A DNA stretch of 64,000 nucleotides, taken from Candidatus Poribacteria bacterium (GTDB lineage: Bacteria; Poribacteria; WGA-4E; WGA-3G). Position 1 is the stretch's first letter. Every line of letters starts with the position of its first letter. The stretch spans positions 372,001-436,000 of the forward strand of contig OY282386.1 in the NCBI GenBank assembly GCA_958295945.1. Direction: 5' to 3'. Position numbers and translations under genes: made by a program. The notes below the pieces were generated by a model, which saw only the letters and a list, made by a program, of their open reading frames with translations, had not been told where the DNA came from and ran no database searches. Below, piece after piece: positions 42,497-50,839 of this stretch.

Positions 42497-43954
42497 ATGC
42501 AAAACCCACAACCAAATCTACTATACATCCATTCAGACCAACACAATCCCTATGTCACAGGATGTTACGGTGACAAATTGGTGCAAACGCCAAACTTAGA
42601 CAGACTTGCATCTGAAGGCATAGTATTTGAGAATGTCTACTGTCCTTCACCAATCTGCGTGCCATCCCGAATGTCAATGTTAAGCGGTAGACATCCTTAT
42701 GAAAACCAAGTTTGGACTAACAGTCACGTCCTAAACTCTGGGATTCCAACCTTCGCACATGCAATGGGTGCAGCAGGATATAAACCAGTTCTTATCGGCC
42801 GAATGCATGCATTAGGTCCAGATCAACTGCATGGTTATTCAGAACGACTCATCGGAGACCACGGTCCAAATCATCCAGGGGGTAGTGGTGTTGACCATGG
42901 AGAACTCTCAGGAACTGCTGGACCCGCTCGTGTTAGTCTACAGAAATCTGGCGTAGGACAGAGTGCATATCAGGTGCATGACGAAGATGTAACCGCTGCC
43001 ACAGTAGATTATCTCAACCGACTCGGTGTTCAGAAAAGAGCAGGAATACTTGATGAACCATTCTCAATCTCTGTCGGATTTATGTTACCCCATCAACCTT
43101 TTGTAGCAAGGCAGGAAGATTATAAACTATATGATGGACGAATGACGATGCCTGCAAATCCTGAACCTTATTCAGAAAAATTACATCCCTATTTCCAATG
43201 GTGGCGTGAAAAGTGTGGAATCACAGAAGTATCAGATGGTGAGATTATACGGGCACGCACAGCATATTGGGCATTAGTTACGCGTATGGACATCATGATT
43301 GGACAAATCCTAACCGCTCTCCAAGAAAATGAATTAGACCAAAACACAATCATACTCTATTCTTCAGATCACGGAGAACAAGTTGGTGAACATGGACTCT
43401 GGTGGAAACAGACTTTCTATGAACATTCAGTTAAAGTGCCAGCAATTCTATCATGGCGTGGAAACTTGCCAGAAGGTGTCCGTTGTGACAGGGTGATCAG
43501 TTCACTCGATTTAAATGCAACGATGCTTGATGCACTTGACGCACCACCTTTACCAAATTCTCACGGCAGAAGTGTCCTTCCTTTGTTCAATGGAAAAGAC
43601 ACGTATTGGGAAGATATTGCATTCTCTGAATTCTGCACTGACGACGGATGTTACCACAGGATGATTCGAAACGGAGATTGGAAATTAAATTACTATCTTC
43701 TGCAACCTTCGCAACTCTATAATATATACGATGACCCAAATGAATTGCACGATAGAGCAAATGATCCAGATTGTCAGGACATTTTGTCAGAATTGACAGA
43801 AAAGGTATTGACTGGATGGGAACCCGAAAAAATTGCCCTACAGATGCAAGCAAAACGTGAGGATACACGAATACTTGCTAATTGGGCACGCAACACGCAT
43901 CCACCTGACCAATACAGGTGGAATTTGTTACCCGAAATGGATTATTTAACCTAA
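42497..43954 (+). CDS. Sulfatase (formylglycine type)
   Basis: 485 residues. The CxPSR motif that is converted to formylglycine is seen as CVPSRMSMLSGRHP near residue 55. The N-terminal metal site is HSDQHNP, and later SSDHGEQVGEHGLWWKQ supplies the second DH pair. No signal peptide, so probably cytoplasmic. It would cleave sulfate esters of a small substrate such as a desulfatable sugar. The C-terminus (MDYLT) uses a stop provided by the 146-bp MITE copy 2. Confidence 0.92.
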   Translation: MQNPQPNLLYIHSDQHNPYVTGCYGDKLVQTPNLDRLASEGIVFENVYCPSPICVPSRMSMLSGRHPYENQVWTNSHVLNSGIPTFAHAMGAAGYKPVLIGRMHALGPDQLHGYSERLIGDHGPNHPGGSGVDHGELSGTAGPARVSLQKSGVGQSAYQVHDEDVTAATVDYLNRLGVQKRAGILDEPFSISVGFMLPHQPFVARQEDYKLYDGRMTMPANPEPYSEKLHPYFQWWREKCGITEVSDGEIIRARTAYWALVTRMDIMIGQILTALQENELDQNTIILYSSDHGEQVGEHGLWWKQTFYEHSVKVPAILSWRGNLPEGVRCDRVISSLDLNATMLDALDAPPLPNSHGRSVLPLFNGKDTYWEDIAFSEFCTDDGCYHRMIRNGDWKLNYYLLQPSQLYNIYDDPNELHDRANDPDCQDILSELTEKVLTGWEPEKIALQMQAKREDTRILANWARNTHPPDQYRWNLLPEMDYLT

Positions 43955-44092
43955 GTTACCACCTATCATTTGTTGGAGGGATTTGTAACCCCGATATATA
44001 AGAAATGATACCAAAATATGTAGAATTCCTTTGATTCTTCTTTTGATAAAGTATTTTGATGATTAATATTCAGTAGGTAGCAACTTAGGTTA
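43947..44092. mobile_element. 146-bp MITE, copy 2
   Basis: The same length and ends as copy 1 (taacctaagttacc at 43947; gtagcaacttaggtta ending 44092). Internal differences are scattered (ccgatatata versus ccgatttata). The left end overlaps the last codons of the sulfatase gene, and the right end lies 15 bases before the next ATG, which keeps its own AGGAG. Confidence 0.85.
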
Positions 44093-44107
44093 TAATAGGA
44101 GACAAAT

Positions 44108-44965
44108 ATGCCAAACAGTCCAATCTTAAATGGTGAACCATTCAGTCCAGAGAAAACAAAAGAAATTGCCGAACAGTTCTTTCAAGATGGATTTGTACAT
44201 CTACCGGATATCCTCACTGAGGAAGAAGTAATCGCGCTACGAGACAAAACAGATTCGTTTTTCGCCGATCCAGAACTTGCCGACAGAACAAATCCACACC
44301 TTGCTGATGTCCGATATATCCAAATGGGTAGACATGCGGAGACGGGAGAAGAGCTACCCTTCATTCTACGAAACACCATAGAACTTGATCCGATTTTCCG
44401 AGATATGCTTCTCCGTGAACCCATCCTAAGTCTCGCAGAAGCAATTGTTGGACAAAACTGCAAGTTTTGTGGACAGAATGTACTCCGAAATCTACCCGGT
44501 CTTTCCATAAGCAGTTGGCATGTTGATGGTTCTGTGCACTTCCCCGTTACTGAAGAGATGCCACGGCACGACCCACGACTGAGGATGCCTGTGATGTGGT
44601 TCACAGTGCAGATGGCACTAAATGACATCAATACACTTGAGGAAGGACCAACGCAGTATGTGCGTGGGAGTCATTATTCTGGAAGAGGACCCAACAGTCA
44701 AGAAAATCCGGAATTTGAAGGAAACAAACCTGTCTCAATCTTTTGCAAAGCAGGAGATATCTATCTACAAGACCCACAATGTTGGCATCGCGGTGCACCA
44801 AATACATCAAACAAAACACGTTATATTATTCAATCTCAGTATGCTGCATATTGGGCATATTGGCGGTTCAATCTGTGTAACGATGTCCCTGTACCGGATG
44901 ATGCACTCCAAACCGCAGATGAACGTCTATTGAGTCTATTAGGACGCAGCCGTCCAAATGAATAA
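44108..44965 (+). CDS. Phytanoyl-CoA dioxygenase (PhyH) family protein
   Basis: 285 residues. HxD in SWHVDGSVHFP, distal His in QCWHRGAPNTS with Arg in KTRYIIQSQYA. The jelly-roll loop is EEGPTQYVRGSHYSGRGP. The N-terminus EQFFQDGFVHLPDILTEEEV is the usual PhyH start. It overlaps the region preceding the amidase start, so the two are cotranscribed, possibly with the sulfatase across the MITE. Confidence 0.9.
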   Translation: MPNSPILNGEPFSPEKTKEIAEQFFQDGFVHLPDILTEEEVIALRDKTDSFFADPELADRTNPHLADVRYIQMGRHAETGEELPFILRNTIELDPIFRDMLLREPILSLAEAIVGQNCKFCGQNVLRNLPGLSISSWHVDGSVHFPVTEEMPRHDPRLRMPVMWFTVQMALNDINTLEEGPTQYVRGSHYSGRGPNSQENPEFEGNKPVSIFCKAGDIYLQDPQCWHRGAPNTSNKTRYIIQSQYAAYWAYWRFNLCNDVPVPDDALQTADERLLSLLGRSRPNE

Positions 44966-44987
44966 TAGAGAATTAGGGGAAAATGAC

Positions 44988-46448
44988 ATGTCAGAAACAC
45001 CACTTTATTACAAGACTATATCACAGATAGCAGAATTACTGTCATCTAAGAAGTTATCACCTGTTGAATTGACAAAGGTAATGCTTGATCGTATTGAACA
45101 CCATGATGGTCATCTGAAAAGTTATGCTACTGTAACTGCTGAACAAGCAATGGCAGCAGCTCAACAAGCTGAACAGGAAATTACTGCCGGTAACTACCGC
45201 GGTCCACTTCACGGTGTGCCTATTGGGGTAAAGGATCTATTGTTTACAAATGGCATTCGCACGATGGGTGGGGCTTATGTCATGGCAGCTCACATCCCTA
45301 AACACGACAGCACAGTTGTCAAAAAACTCAAGGATTCTGGTGCAGTGATACTTGGTAAATTAAATCTGACTGAAGGGGCAATGGGTGGATACCATCCAGA
45401 ATTTGATATTCCCATAAACCCTTGGAATCCAGATAGATGGACAGGTTCATCATCAAGTGGATCAGGCGTTGCAACCGCAGCGGGATTGTGCTCAGGTTCT
45501 ATTGGTAGTGATACTGGGGGTTCAATCCGATTCCCTTCAGCTGCATGCGGTATCGTTGGATTGAAACCGACTTTTGGGAGAGTGAGTAGATATGGTGTAT
45601 TGGAGCTTGCACTCTCTATGGATCATATCGGTCCGATGACACGTAGTGTAGCAGATGCAGCAATAATGCTTGAAGTAATTGCTGGTTCTGACACAGGTGA
45701 TTTTTCAACATTGGATGAAGCAATAATGCTTGAAGTAATTGCTGGTTCTGACATAGATGATTATTTAACATTGGATGATACTGTCCCGACAATGTATGAT
45801 GAGATTCATCGGGGAATTCAAGGTGTTCGAATAGGTTTCGACGAGAATTACGCAACAAAGGATGTAGACGCAGAACTTGCCGAAGCAGTATCAAACGGTG
45901 TGAAATTACTGCAAGAATTGGGTGCTGAGATAATTGATGTTGAAGTGTCAGATATAGATGAGTATGTATTGGCGTGGCCAACAATCTGTTCTTGGGAGGC
46001 TGTGAAAGCGCATGTAAAGTGTTATCCTTCACATCGTGAGCATTACGGTCCTTGGTTCCAAGGATGGCTTGACATGGGAGCAAATGTTACACCGGCAGAA
46101 TATGAAAAAGCACATAAATTACGAACTGCATGCACTAAACATTTCAAACGTGTGTTTCAAGATATTGATGTGTTGGTATGTCCGTCAATGTCTGCCCCAC
46201 CTCATCCGATTACTCCAGAGATGTTGTATGGTCCAATGGAGACAAGACCAGCAAAGTTTCAAAGATTTACTGTCCCGTTTAACTACAACGGTACCCCAAC
46301 GTTATCTGTTCCGTGTGGCATGAACAGTGAAGGATTACCATTGAGTATTCAGTTTATTGGAAAGGATTTGAGTGAACCGTTATTGCTACAAGTCGGTCAC
46401 GCTTATGAAAGTGCAACAACCTGGCACACACTTCATCCAGATGTATAA
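44988..46448 (+). CDS. Amidase (amidase signature family)
   Basis: About 486 residues from the ATG at 44988 (AGGGG ~9 bases upstream). An in-frame ATG at 44958 overlaps the PhyH gene. The catalytic Lys is in PIGVKDLL. The Ser-cisSer signature is WTGSSSSGSGVATAAG followed by GSDTGGSIRFPS, giving the Ser-Ser-Lys triad. Residues ~222-261 contain a direct 20-residue duplication (AIMLEVIAGSDTGDFSTLDE / AIMLEVIAGSDIDDYLTLDD). Family members hydrolyse amides such as acetamide, glutamine-type or peptide amides. Confidence 0.9.
   Translation: MSETPLYYKTISQIAELLSSKKLSPVELTKVMLDRIEHHDGHLKSYATVTAEQAMAAAQQAEQEITAGNYRGPLHGVPIGVKDLLFTNGIRTMGGAYVMAAHIPKHDSTVVKKLKDSGAVILGKLNLTEGAMGGYHPEFDIPINPWNPDRWTGSSSSGSGVATAAGLCSGSIGSDTGGSIRFPSAACGIVGLKPTFGRVSRYGVLELALSMDHIGPMTRSVADAAIMLEVIAGSDTGDFSTLDEAIMLEVIAGSDIDDYLTLDDTVPTMYDEIHRGIQGVRIGFDENYATKDVDAELAEAVSNGVKLLQELGAEIIDVEVSDIDEYVLAWPTICSWEAVKAHVKCYPSHREHYGPWFQGWLDMGANVTPAEYEKAHKLRTACTKHFKRVFQDIDVLVCPSMSAPPHPITPEMLYGPMETRPAKFQRFTVPFNYNGTPTLSVPCGMNSEGLPLSIQFIGKDLSEPLLLQVGHAYESATTWHTLHPDV
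45661..45780 (+). repeat. 60-bp in-frame tandem duplication in the amidase gene
   Basis: Bases 45661-45720 and 45721-45780 are tandem copies with 52 of 60 positions identical by eye. They keep frame and add 20 residues after SVADA, a helix normally present once in this family. The two copies have begun to diverge, so the change is not recent. Confidence 0.85.
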
Positions 46449-46462
46449 GAAAAAACTGGTTC

Positions 46463-46572
46463 GTAGTCGCGCAATTCATTGCGCTTCTTAATTTATACCA
46501 TTTCTATAAATGTATATCCCATTAGCATTTGTTAAGAATGTCTTGAAGGACTGCACAAACTGGCAGTTTGTG
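46463..46572. repeat. Two small palindromic repeats (E copy 3 and a cacaaact palindrome)
   Basis: gtagtcgcgcaattcattgc starts at 46463 (family E). cacaaactggcagtttgtg at 46554-46572 is a perfect 9-bp palindrome around one base; degenerate relatives lie at about 36325 and 39167. Both recur with attagaaatggt-type flanks. No gene occurs between 46449 and 46648. Confidence 0.55.
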
Positions 46573-46648
46573 GTACAAAAATGCGGCGTTTTCTATTAGA
46601 AATGGTATTACATTTCATTAGGGAATCCTTATCGAATTGGTATTAATT

Positions 46649-47596
46649 CTACGGAAGATGATATCCATCTTTAGAAACACGAATTCTAAGGAGACTACCA
46701 CCTGCGGTGATATAAAGCATCTTACTTGCATCACCTCTACCAAAGGCAACATTGGTGGGCAATTCAGGTGTCTTGATATACGCCAATTCAGTTCCATCAG
46801 GAGAATAGACACAGATACCAAACCGAGTTGCATCACGAACCGCAACGTATAAATTGCCTTCAACATCAACTTCAAAGCCATCCGGTCCGTGTTCTGGAAA
46901 ATAGTCAACGAGTGTTTCTCGGAATGTAGCAGTACCATCTGATGATAAATCATAAGCGAGCAGAGCCATGCGACCCGTATAGGTTGGCATTTCATCTGGC
47001 AACTCACGAAACGCTCCGCTGTCATTACTACCGACATAAAGCGTTTTCTGGTCAGGTGATACCGCAATGCCGTTAGGTTTGCCAGAATCAGCAATAAGGA
47101 GGTGCACTGAACGATCAGTGTCAATTCTATAGACACCCATAACAGGTTGTTCTACCGGTTCATTGCCAACGTAGCGCGGATCAGTGAAATAGATTCGTCC
47201 CTTTTCATCTATCGTAAGGTCATTTGGGGAGTTGAATGGTCTGTCTTCGTATAGTCCAGCAATGATATCGCTTTTACCCGTTTTCATATCAGTTCGGGTA
47301 ATCCGTCTACCACCGAAATCTGCACCTTCTGCAACAACCAATCGTCCTTGTGCATCAAACTTCATCCCGTTTGACATGCCACTCGGCGAACGGAAAACAG
47401 TTGTCTCGTTAGTAGCAGGATCGTATCTCATAATATGTCCGGCTTGCATATCAGCTTGATGTGTGAAGGTGATGTCACTGAAAAAGACCGTCCCATCTGG
47501 TGCAACGGTTGGTCCTTCAGTGAAATGTGCATCACCATAAACTTCTTCTAATTCTGAATCTGGAGGTAGTATTTCTATATTATTTGATTTTGCCAT
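46649..47596 (-). CDS. SMP-30/gluconolactonase family hydrolase
   Basis: 315 residues with a calcium/zinc propeller. HFTEGPTVAPDGTVFFSD gives the metal Glu, RPFNSPNDLTIDEKGRIYFT the Asn/Asp, and GPDGFEVDVEGNLYVA the final Asp. A sugar lactonase. Its start lies 32 bases from the Gfo/Idh/MocA stop, so the two share a transcript and a lactone made by the dehydrogenase would be its natural substrate. Confidence 0.9.
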   Translation of the reverse strand: MAKSNNIEILPPDSELEEVYGDAHFTEGPTVAPDGTVFFSDITFTHQADMQAGHIMRYDPATNETTVFRSPSGMSNGMKFDAQGRLVVAEGADFGGRRITRTDMKTGKSDIIAGLYEDRPFNSPNDLTIDEKGRIYFTDPRYVGNEPVEQPVMGVYRIDTDRSVHLLIADSGKPNGIAVSPDQKTLYVGSNDSGAFRELPDEMPTYTGRMALLAYDLSSDGTATFRETLVDYFPEHGPDGFEVDVEGNLYVAVRDATRFGICVYSPDGTELAYIKTPELPTNVAFGRGDASKMLYITAGGSLLRIRVSKDGYHLP

Positions 47597-47628
47597 TATT
47601 GAATCCTTTATAGCTTTATTGGATTAGA

Positions 47629-48645
47629 TTATCCCAAAGGATAGGGACCGTTCGATGCCTCACTTTGTCGGGCATGAGCATAGACAGCATCCTGAACTTC
47701 AAGTATTCGCACAGCATCAACAACAGATGGATCAAAGGAGTTACCATCACGAATTGCATCAAATGCATTACCCATGACACCTTTCATTCTTGCTCCGTGT
47801 GATATGTCCTCGCTGAACTGCACTCCTTCTGTGGTATGCACTTCAATCAACGGTTCACCGTTTTTGCCATACTGCTCAAACACCGATGCCTTTGTGCCGA
47901 TAAAACGAAAGAAGTGGTCACCACCACGTTTACCTGATGGATATGTATAACCTGATTCTATGATACCTGTGATCCCGTTTTCTGTTCTTAATACACCAAT
48001 GCCGTTATCTTCCACAACGCGACCATACATTGCATTGGACATTACTGCACCGACAACAGTGATTTTTTGATCCCCTACAAACTGTAGGAATGTATCAATA
48101 CCGTGCGCAGCTTCAACTGCCCAACATCCACCACCAGAAATGTTTGGATCGTTGTGCCAATAGGATGGAGTGGGATCATAACGGGATGGAGGCCCGTTGT
48201 TTAGTCTGCTGTTGTATAGGACAAGTTCACCTAAGCTGCCATCTTCAAGTAATTCTTTGACAACACTCACAATTCTGCTTGCTCGATTCGGCAACACAAG
48301 CGCACTGATTACCCCATGCTTCTCCGATGCTTCTGCCACAGGACGCAGACTTCCTGCACTATCAGCAAACGGTTTATCCAATAGATATGGAATCCGTCTG
48401 TCAACACAAGCCTGAACGTGAAATGACATCTCGTTATGTTTCCCGGCGACAAGAGCTGCGTCAGGTTTAGTAGCATCAAGACAGTTGCCAGCAGTATCAA
48501 ATGCTGGTGCTTGGAAGTGATGTGCCAACTGTTCGCGGGGTGAATGCTCAGAATCCATCACACCAACGATCTCGTGTCCGATTGATTGTGCTGTTTGTGC
48601 CATACTCCGTCCGTGATGGCTATAGGAAAGAACTGCTATTTTCAT
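47629..48645 (-). CDS. Gfo/Idh/MocA oxidoreductase, divergent nucleotide loop
   Basis: 338 residues. The fold is clear (YLLDKPFADSAGSLRPV; GGGCWAVEAAHGIDTFLQF), but the N-terminal turn reads LSYSHHGRSMAQTAQSIG, without the usual GxGxxG. The EKP motif is DKP. Cofactor binding may be altered. Its ATG lies 4 bases after the PIN fragment's stop, with GGAG in the overlap. Confidence 0.85.
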   Translation of the reverse strand: MKIAVLSYSHHGRSMAQTAQSIGHEIVGVMDSEHSPREQLAHHFQAPAFDTAGNCLDATKPDAALVAGKHNEMSFHVQACVDRRIPYLLDKPFADSAGSLRPVAEASEKHGVISALVLPNRASRIVSVVKELLEDGSLGELVLYNSRLNNGPPSRYDPTPSYWHNDPNISGGGCWAVEAAHGIDTFLQFVGDQKITVVGAVMSNAMYGRVVEDNGIGVLRTENGITGIIESGYTYPSGKRGGDHFFRFIGTKASVFEQYGKNGEPLIEVHTTEGVQFSEDISHGARMKGVMGNAFDAIRDGNSFDPSVVDAVRILEVQDAVYAHARQSEASNGPYPLG

Positions 48646-48648
48646 TGA

Positions 48649-48792
48649 TCACTCCATATCAAGAACTAATTTCACATCTCCATCGATAATCTGCTGAAGT
48701 CTCTCTATACAAGTGATAACACAAGTTGCAGAGGCTTGTTCAGATTTACCGTTGGTGACAACAACTACATTTGTATCAACAACAACGATCAC
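48649..48792 (-). pseudogene. PIN-domain fragment (VapC-like N-terminus)
   Basis: A 47-codon frame (VIVVVDTNVVVVTNGKSEQA...GDVKLVLDME) from the GTG at 48792, overlapping the ATPase fragment's stop by GTGA. The N-terminal VVVDTNVVV with its Asp is the start of a PIN nuclease, but the rest of the domain is missing. The order ATPase then PIN resembles two-gene systems. Both genes are truncated here. Confidence 0.7.
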
Positions 48793-49067
48793 AAACCTTG
48801 CTCCTTCTTGCGTTTCATTTCAGCATTGTGTTGATAAATGAGATCTTCAAAAGAGCCTAAGTAGACCTGCGAATTATCATCTCCAAAATCAATTAAACCT
48901 TCCCAATTCCAGGGTTGTTCAACTGTTTGCTTCAACATAAGTAGTGTTTGGAGAATACTGGTTTTACCCGAACTATTCGCACCGAAAAAGCCGGTTAAAG
49001 GTGCAATCTGAAATTTCTCTGGATCTTTCCATGATTTGATGTTTTTAATGCCAAGTTCGGTAATCAT
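48789..49067 (-). pseudogene. Truncated AAA/SMC-like ATPase N-terminus
   Basis: 92 residues (ITELGIKNIKSWKDPEKF, then the Walker A GANSSGKTS with FF before it). This is the start of an OLD/SMC-type ATPase that normally runs to ~400-600 residues. The Walker B and signature parts are absent, so an internal deletion probably joined the N-terminus to the PIN-gene overlap. A remnant of a defence-like ATPase-PIN pair. Confidence 0.75.
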
Positions 49068-49210
49068 TTAATACCCTCTTTATCATAAGAATGGGAACTG
49101 ACTGACGATTCTATTTGACAGCATATCAGATAGTCATAAGTGCGTTTGTTAATCTTATCAGGAACAACACCTGAATTGCCATCGATTTTTTAGACCATAA
49201 TTTCGTACAG

Positions 49211-49770
49211 TTAAGACAAGTGTTCTTTCTCAAATTCAATAGGTGTCAAATAACCTAAAGCCGAATGAGATCGTTTCTGGTTATACTTGTTGAATAAAAT
49301 GTCCAATGCGAGTATGAGCATCTGCTATATCCTCATAGTCATTCAGGTGGACTTCTTCCTCTTTGAGAGTTCGGATAAGTCGTTCCGCCTAACCATTCTC
49401 CCAAGGACACGGTAATAAAACCTACAATTCTGTTTCTTATGCTAATCGTTCCGCCTAACCATTCTCCCAAGGACACCCTCTATGAGCTAACGAAATCTCA
49501 ATCCCATAGTTGGTGAGAGTAGAAATATAGTCGTTTGAAAGGGACTGAACTCCCTGATCACTATGATGGATCTCTGGCACGTTTTGGCGTAACGCCCGCT
49601 GCAATGATTTCACTGTCAGAGGTTATGTCAAATGTCGGCTCAGTTGCCTGCCTCTTATCAATTGAGTAAATACATCCATGAGAACTGAAACATAAACGTC
49701 TAGGTTATAGGGCTTCAATAACAACTTCAATCTTAAATTTGGGAGTGAACCTTCTTCGTTTGGTCTCCAT
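49211..49770 (-). pseudogene. IS3-family element remnant (orfA start fused to orfB)
   Basis: The minus strand begins METKRRRFTPKFKIEVVIEA (IS3 orfA, ATG 49770). It jumps within a few codons to orfB integrase core pieces (DVYVSVLMDVFTQLIRG, PEIHHSDQGVQ, VHLNDYEDIADAHTRIGHF) and ends KRSHSALGYLTPIEFEKEHL. Several stops and a frameshift (GTATAACC) break it. A 30-bp stretch (cgttccgcctaaccattctc...) is duplicated at 49381 and 49447. Inactive. Confidence 0.88.
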
Positions 49771-49800
49771 CGGATTTCTCCTTCTAACAAGATTGTAATT

Positions 49801-50818
49801 ATAACGTGAGTTTGAAAATAGTTTAGAAGTTAAAAAGCATAGGTCCATCGTTGATTTCCTGAAGTTTTCGCAGGTTCACCGAGGGTTTGTGCTCTAAAAG
49901 TTGATAAGCAATCAGGGCAGTAACCGCATTCACTTGAAAGTTGACAATGCTTCTATGTCGGCTGTGTTCCAGCTGTGTCTGTGTTTTCAGTTCCTTGATC
50001 ACAGATTCAATAATCACACGTTTTCTCAACCACTCCTCATCGGAGGTAGACAGCGGTTCGGGTTTCATATTCGGACGGACTTTGTCCATCAAGTTGATAC
50101 CTTGCTGGCGAAGCGTTTCCCGCATGTCTTTAGAGATATATCCCTTATCTCCGTAGAGGGAACCCTGCAGTCCCACCACTAAATCGGGTCCGGGTTTTCG
50201 GTCATCTGTGTTGCCCGGTGTGAGTTGAATACCTAAAACTTCGCCTTTCTCATTGATGATCAGATGAAGTTTAAAGCCAAAGAACCAGCCCATAGAGGTT
50301 TTTGAACGCCCCGCATATTCAGCAAAGACACGATGTGCTGAAATCCGCTTGTTATCACACACGCGCAGACGCGTGGAATGGACAAAAGAGGTGCCACTAC
50401 ATGCTCCGAGGTGCACATCAAGAAAAATCGTCAAGAGGTGCAGCACCTCTTTTTTGAGCTGCACGAACCGAGAATAACTGACAAGATTTGGAAACTCAGC
50501 ACACCAATAGACGCAGACATGTTTTTCATAAAAATGTTTGAACGTACGATACCCACTTTGATGGAAGGCAATGATTATGGTCAGGACCTCACTGTCGTGT
50601 AGACTGCGCGGATGCCCGCGTGTTTCAACCGGTTTATCGTTCTGAAGTGATCGCGATTCCAGAAATGCATTATAAGCTAAAAAAAGTCGTCAATTTTGCA
50701 AAATAGTGTTAAAATACCCATTAGAGAACTCCTTTGGAAAGTCCGTATAATGACTTTATTATACCAAAAGAGTTCTCTTTAGACAAAATATTTGAATTGT
50801 TTATCAAACTCACGTTAT
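49801..50818 (-). mobile_element. IS982-family insertion sequence
   Basis: Inverted ends ataacgtgagtttga (49801-49815) and tcaaactcacgttat (50804-50818) bound 1018 bp, the normal size for IS982. The single gene matches IS982 transposases. The right end lies 21 bases from the start of the ATPase gene (50840), separating it from whatever promoter it had. TTGAAT near 50792 with a 17-base spacer before ttatta could act as an outward promoter; this is speculative. Clear target duplications are not seen. Confidence 0.87.
49823..50721 (-). pseudogene. IS982 transposase with a -1 frameshift at a T7 run
   Basis: ATG at 50721 follows AAGGAG and reads MGILTLFCKIDDFF, then TAG. Slipping back one base on the T7 run (about 50682-50688) continues LAYNAFLESRSLQNDKPVE through the complete IS982 sequence: AFHQSGYRTFKHFYEKHVC, STRLRVCDNKRI, SMGWFFGFKLHLI, LTPGNTDDRKP, YGDKGYISKDM, HSRHRSIVNFQVNA. 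So the whole protein is encoded in two frames. A lost T, a slippage site or a base-call error would all explain it. Confidence 0.8.
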
Positions 50819-50839
50819 TAAAATAGGAGGAAACATCCT

